Source: Bostrychus sinensis
Lineage: Eukaryota > Chordata > Actinopteri > Gobiiformes > Eleotridae
Assembly: GCA_020698575.1 (NCBI GenBank)
Contig: CM036240.1
Span: 24,577,211 to 24,641,210, forward strand
Reading direction: 5' to 3'
Length of the DNA: 64,000 nucleotides
Shown here piece by piece: positions 62,916-64,000 of the stretch (positions within the stretch are counted from its first letter, which is position 1; the number at the start of each line of letters is the position of its first letter). The translations under genes and the position numbers were made by a program. Below the pieces are notes generated by a model. The model made no database searches. It saw nothing but the letters and a program-made list of their open reading frames with translations, and was not told the origin of the DNA.

Positions 62916-64000
62916 TTAAGTCCTTGGTCCCATTCCACGCCCTCCCCGGCCTCCTCTCCTCCCTCGACCTCTGACTTGTTTATTGTCCTGACGTGGTAAT
63001 CTTTTCTGGCGCTCCACTTTGATCCAGCCGCCTTCGCTGGCTTTAGTCTCCTCTTTTTCCTGACTTGGCTTTCCAGTCACAGACAATATACCTGGAATCA
63101 CGGGTGGGCGGCTCTGTGAAGTGACACTGTAACTGTTCGAGCGTGGCCTTCCTGGCTGTCGAGAGCTTTTGTTGGTTTTATTATGACTATGGTTACCCCT
63201 ACTATGAGTCCATAGCTGCCCCCTGCCCTGCTCCCCACCCACTGTCAAAGTGTTGCCAAAGTAGCCACATTGTTTGGTCATTGCTCCTGCACTAAGTGGC
63301 CGCTCTCGGTCTCTCTCTGAGGCACTCTCTGATGTTGTGCTGGATGGACTGCTGCCCTTTGACCCCAGATGAAGCTGGGACAGTTTAGATGTAAGGTTTG
63401 CCGTAGGTGAAGAGCTGCGCTGGTCAGCCCATGGAGACACACTGATGCGGTTTGGAGAACGACGCACAGCTGCAGCATACGAAAACCCCTGGCTTTCGTG
63501 AGCAGACAGAAACTGAGGCAGTGTGCGAGCTTCTGAACTGGTTAAAGATTTCAGAGCAGCAGTGGGTGGCTGTGACTTCTCCTCCATCATCTGTCTCCTC
63601 CGCACATTATACATCCACACTGGATCAATATCTGAAACATACAATGTGCATTGGTAGAAGTGTGTAAGCAAACAGTTGTACAAAATTGACTGGAAATAGT
63701 CATATGATTATTTGAATAAAAGTATTAATTAAAGGGCTACCCAAACCCAAGTACTGACTTACTGTGACTGACTGCACAAAAAAGTAGAGTAAATACCCGG
63801 AGAGGTTGAACTTGTTTAGTCTAAATGTACTCTACTGGATATAACCATTTTTTTAATTACAAGTGTCCAGGATTACCGCTTTAAATATATTACTGGACCA
63901 CAATACAAAGTCAAATGCATGCTCCACATTTAGGTGTGCAGAAAAACATTTTTTTATTCTTCTTTTTAACAAACTGTTACCTGAGTTGGTTCTGCTCCTT
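62916..64000 (-). CDS. map3k20: MAP3K20 (ZAK-alpha), C-terminal part; gene continues beyond the window
   Basis: ZAK-alpha is a cytoplasmic MAP3K that senses stalled or collided ribosomes and activates p38 and JNK. Visible exons on the minus strand: 63981-64000 (partial, donor GTAACA), then the last coding exon 62916-63631, joined through a split GAT codon. The 237 residues after that codon begin IDPVWMYNVRRRQMMEE and are low in complexity and Ser/Arg-rich. Near the end, SEGGWIKVERQKRLPR closely resembles the C-terminal SEGGWTKVEYRKKPHR segment of human ZAK-alpha, part of its ribosome-binding tail. It is followed by an RG-rich end (GRGRRGGRGGRG) not seen in human. Kinase, leucine zipper and SAM domains would lie outside the window. 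Position and orientation next to cdca7 match MAP3K20-CDCA7 in human, which supports the call independently. Confidence 0.85.

Noticed and set aside
1..64000. CRISPR array, phage, plasmid or bacterial operon
   Set aside because: No regularly spaced identical repeats and no prokaryotic gene density. Introns and vertebrate gene structure are clear.

Overview
The window is vertebrate nuclear DNA from a ray-finned fish, probably a percomorph teleost. The basis is AT-rich sequence, compact introns with GT-AG borders, three multi-exon genes whose proteins read as vertebrate orthologues, and many short repeats of teleost type (tRNA-derived SINE copies, hAT-like and other MITEs). The species cannot be told from the sequence.

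Layout. Positions 1-8.6 kb hold no gene and are a mosaic of old repeats. At 9.15-15.55 kb on the plus strand lies a complete six-exon gene for the zinc-finger transcription factor Sp3 (655 residues as assembled here), followed by a 3' UTR of up to 1.6 kb. About 41 kb (17.2-58.3 kb) then hold no recognisable protein gene. That stretch alternates repeats with unique islands rich in homeodomain, forkhead and POU-type words, which look like conserved regulatory elements. At 59.43-61.97 kb on the minus strand lies a complete ten-exon cdca7 gene (397 residues). Immediately upstream of it, also on the minus strand, the window ends in the last coding exon (62.92-63.63 kb) and a sliver of the preceding exon of map3k20 (zak), the ribotoxic-stress kinase ZAK-alpha.

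The order and orientation map3k20 > cdca7 > (desert) < sp3 are those of human 2q31, so this is an ancient syntenic block with its gene desert intact. The three proteins do not form one pathway. Sp3 is a GC-box transcription factor, CDCA7 is the HELLS partner that supports maintenance DNA methylation, and ZAK-alpha senses ribosome collisions. The close linkage more likely reflects shared regulatory landscape than shared function. No prokaryotic-style system, CRISPR array, rRNA or intact tRNA gene was found. The most informative oddities are an Sp3 without the usual SP box, an RG-rich end on ZAK-alpha, and several candidate enhancer islands in the desert.
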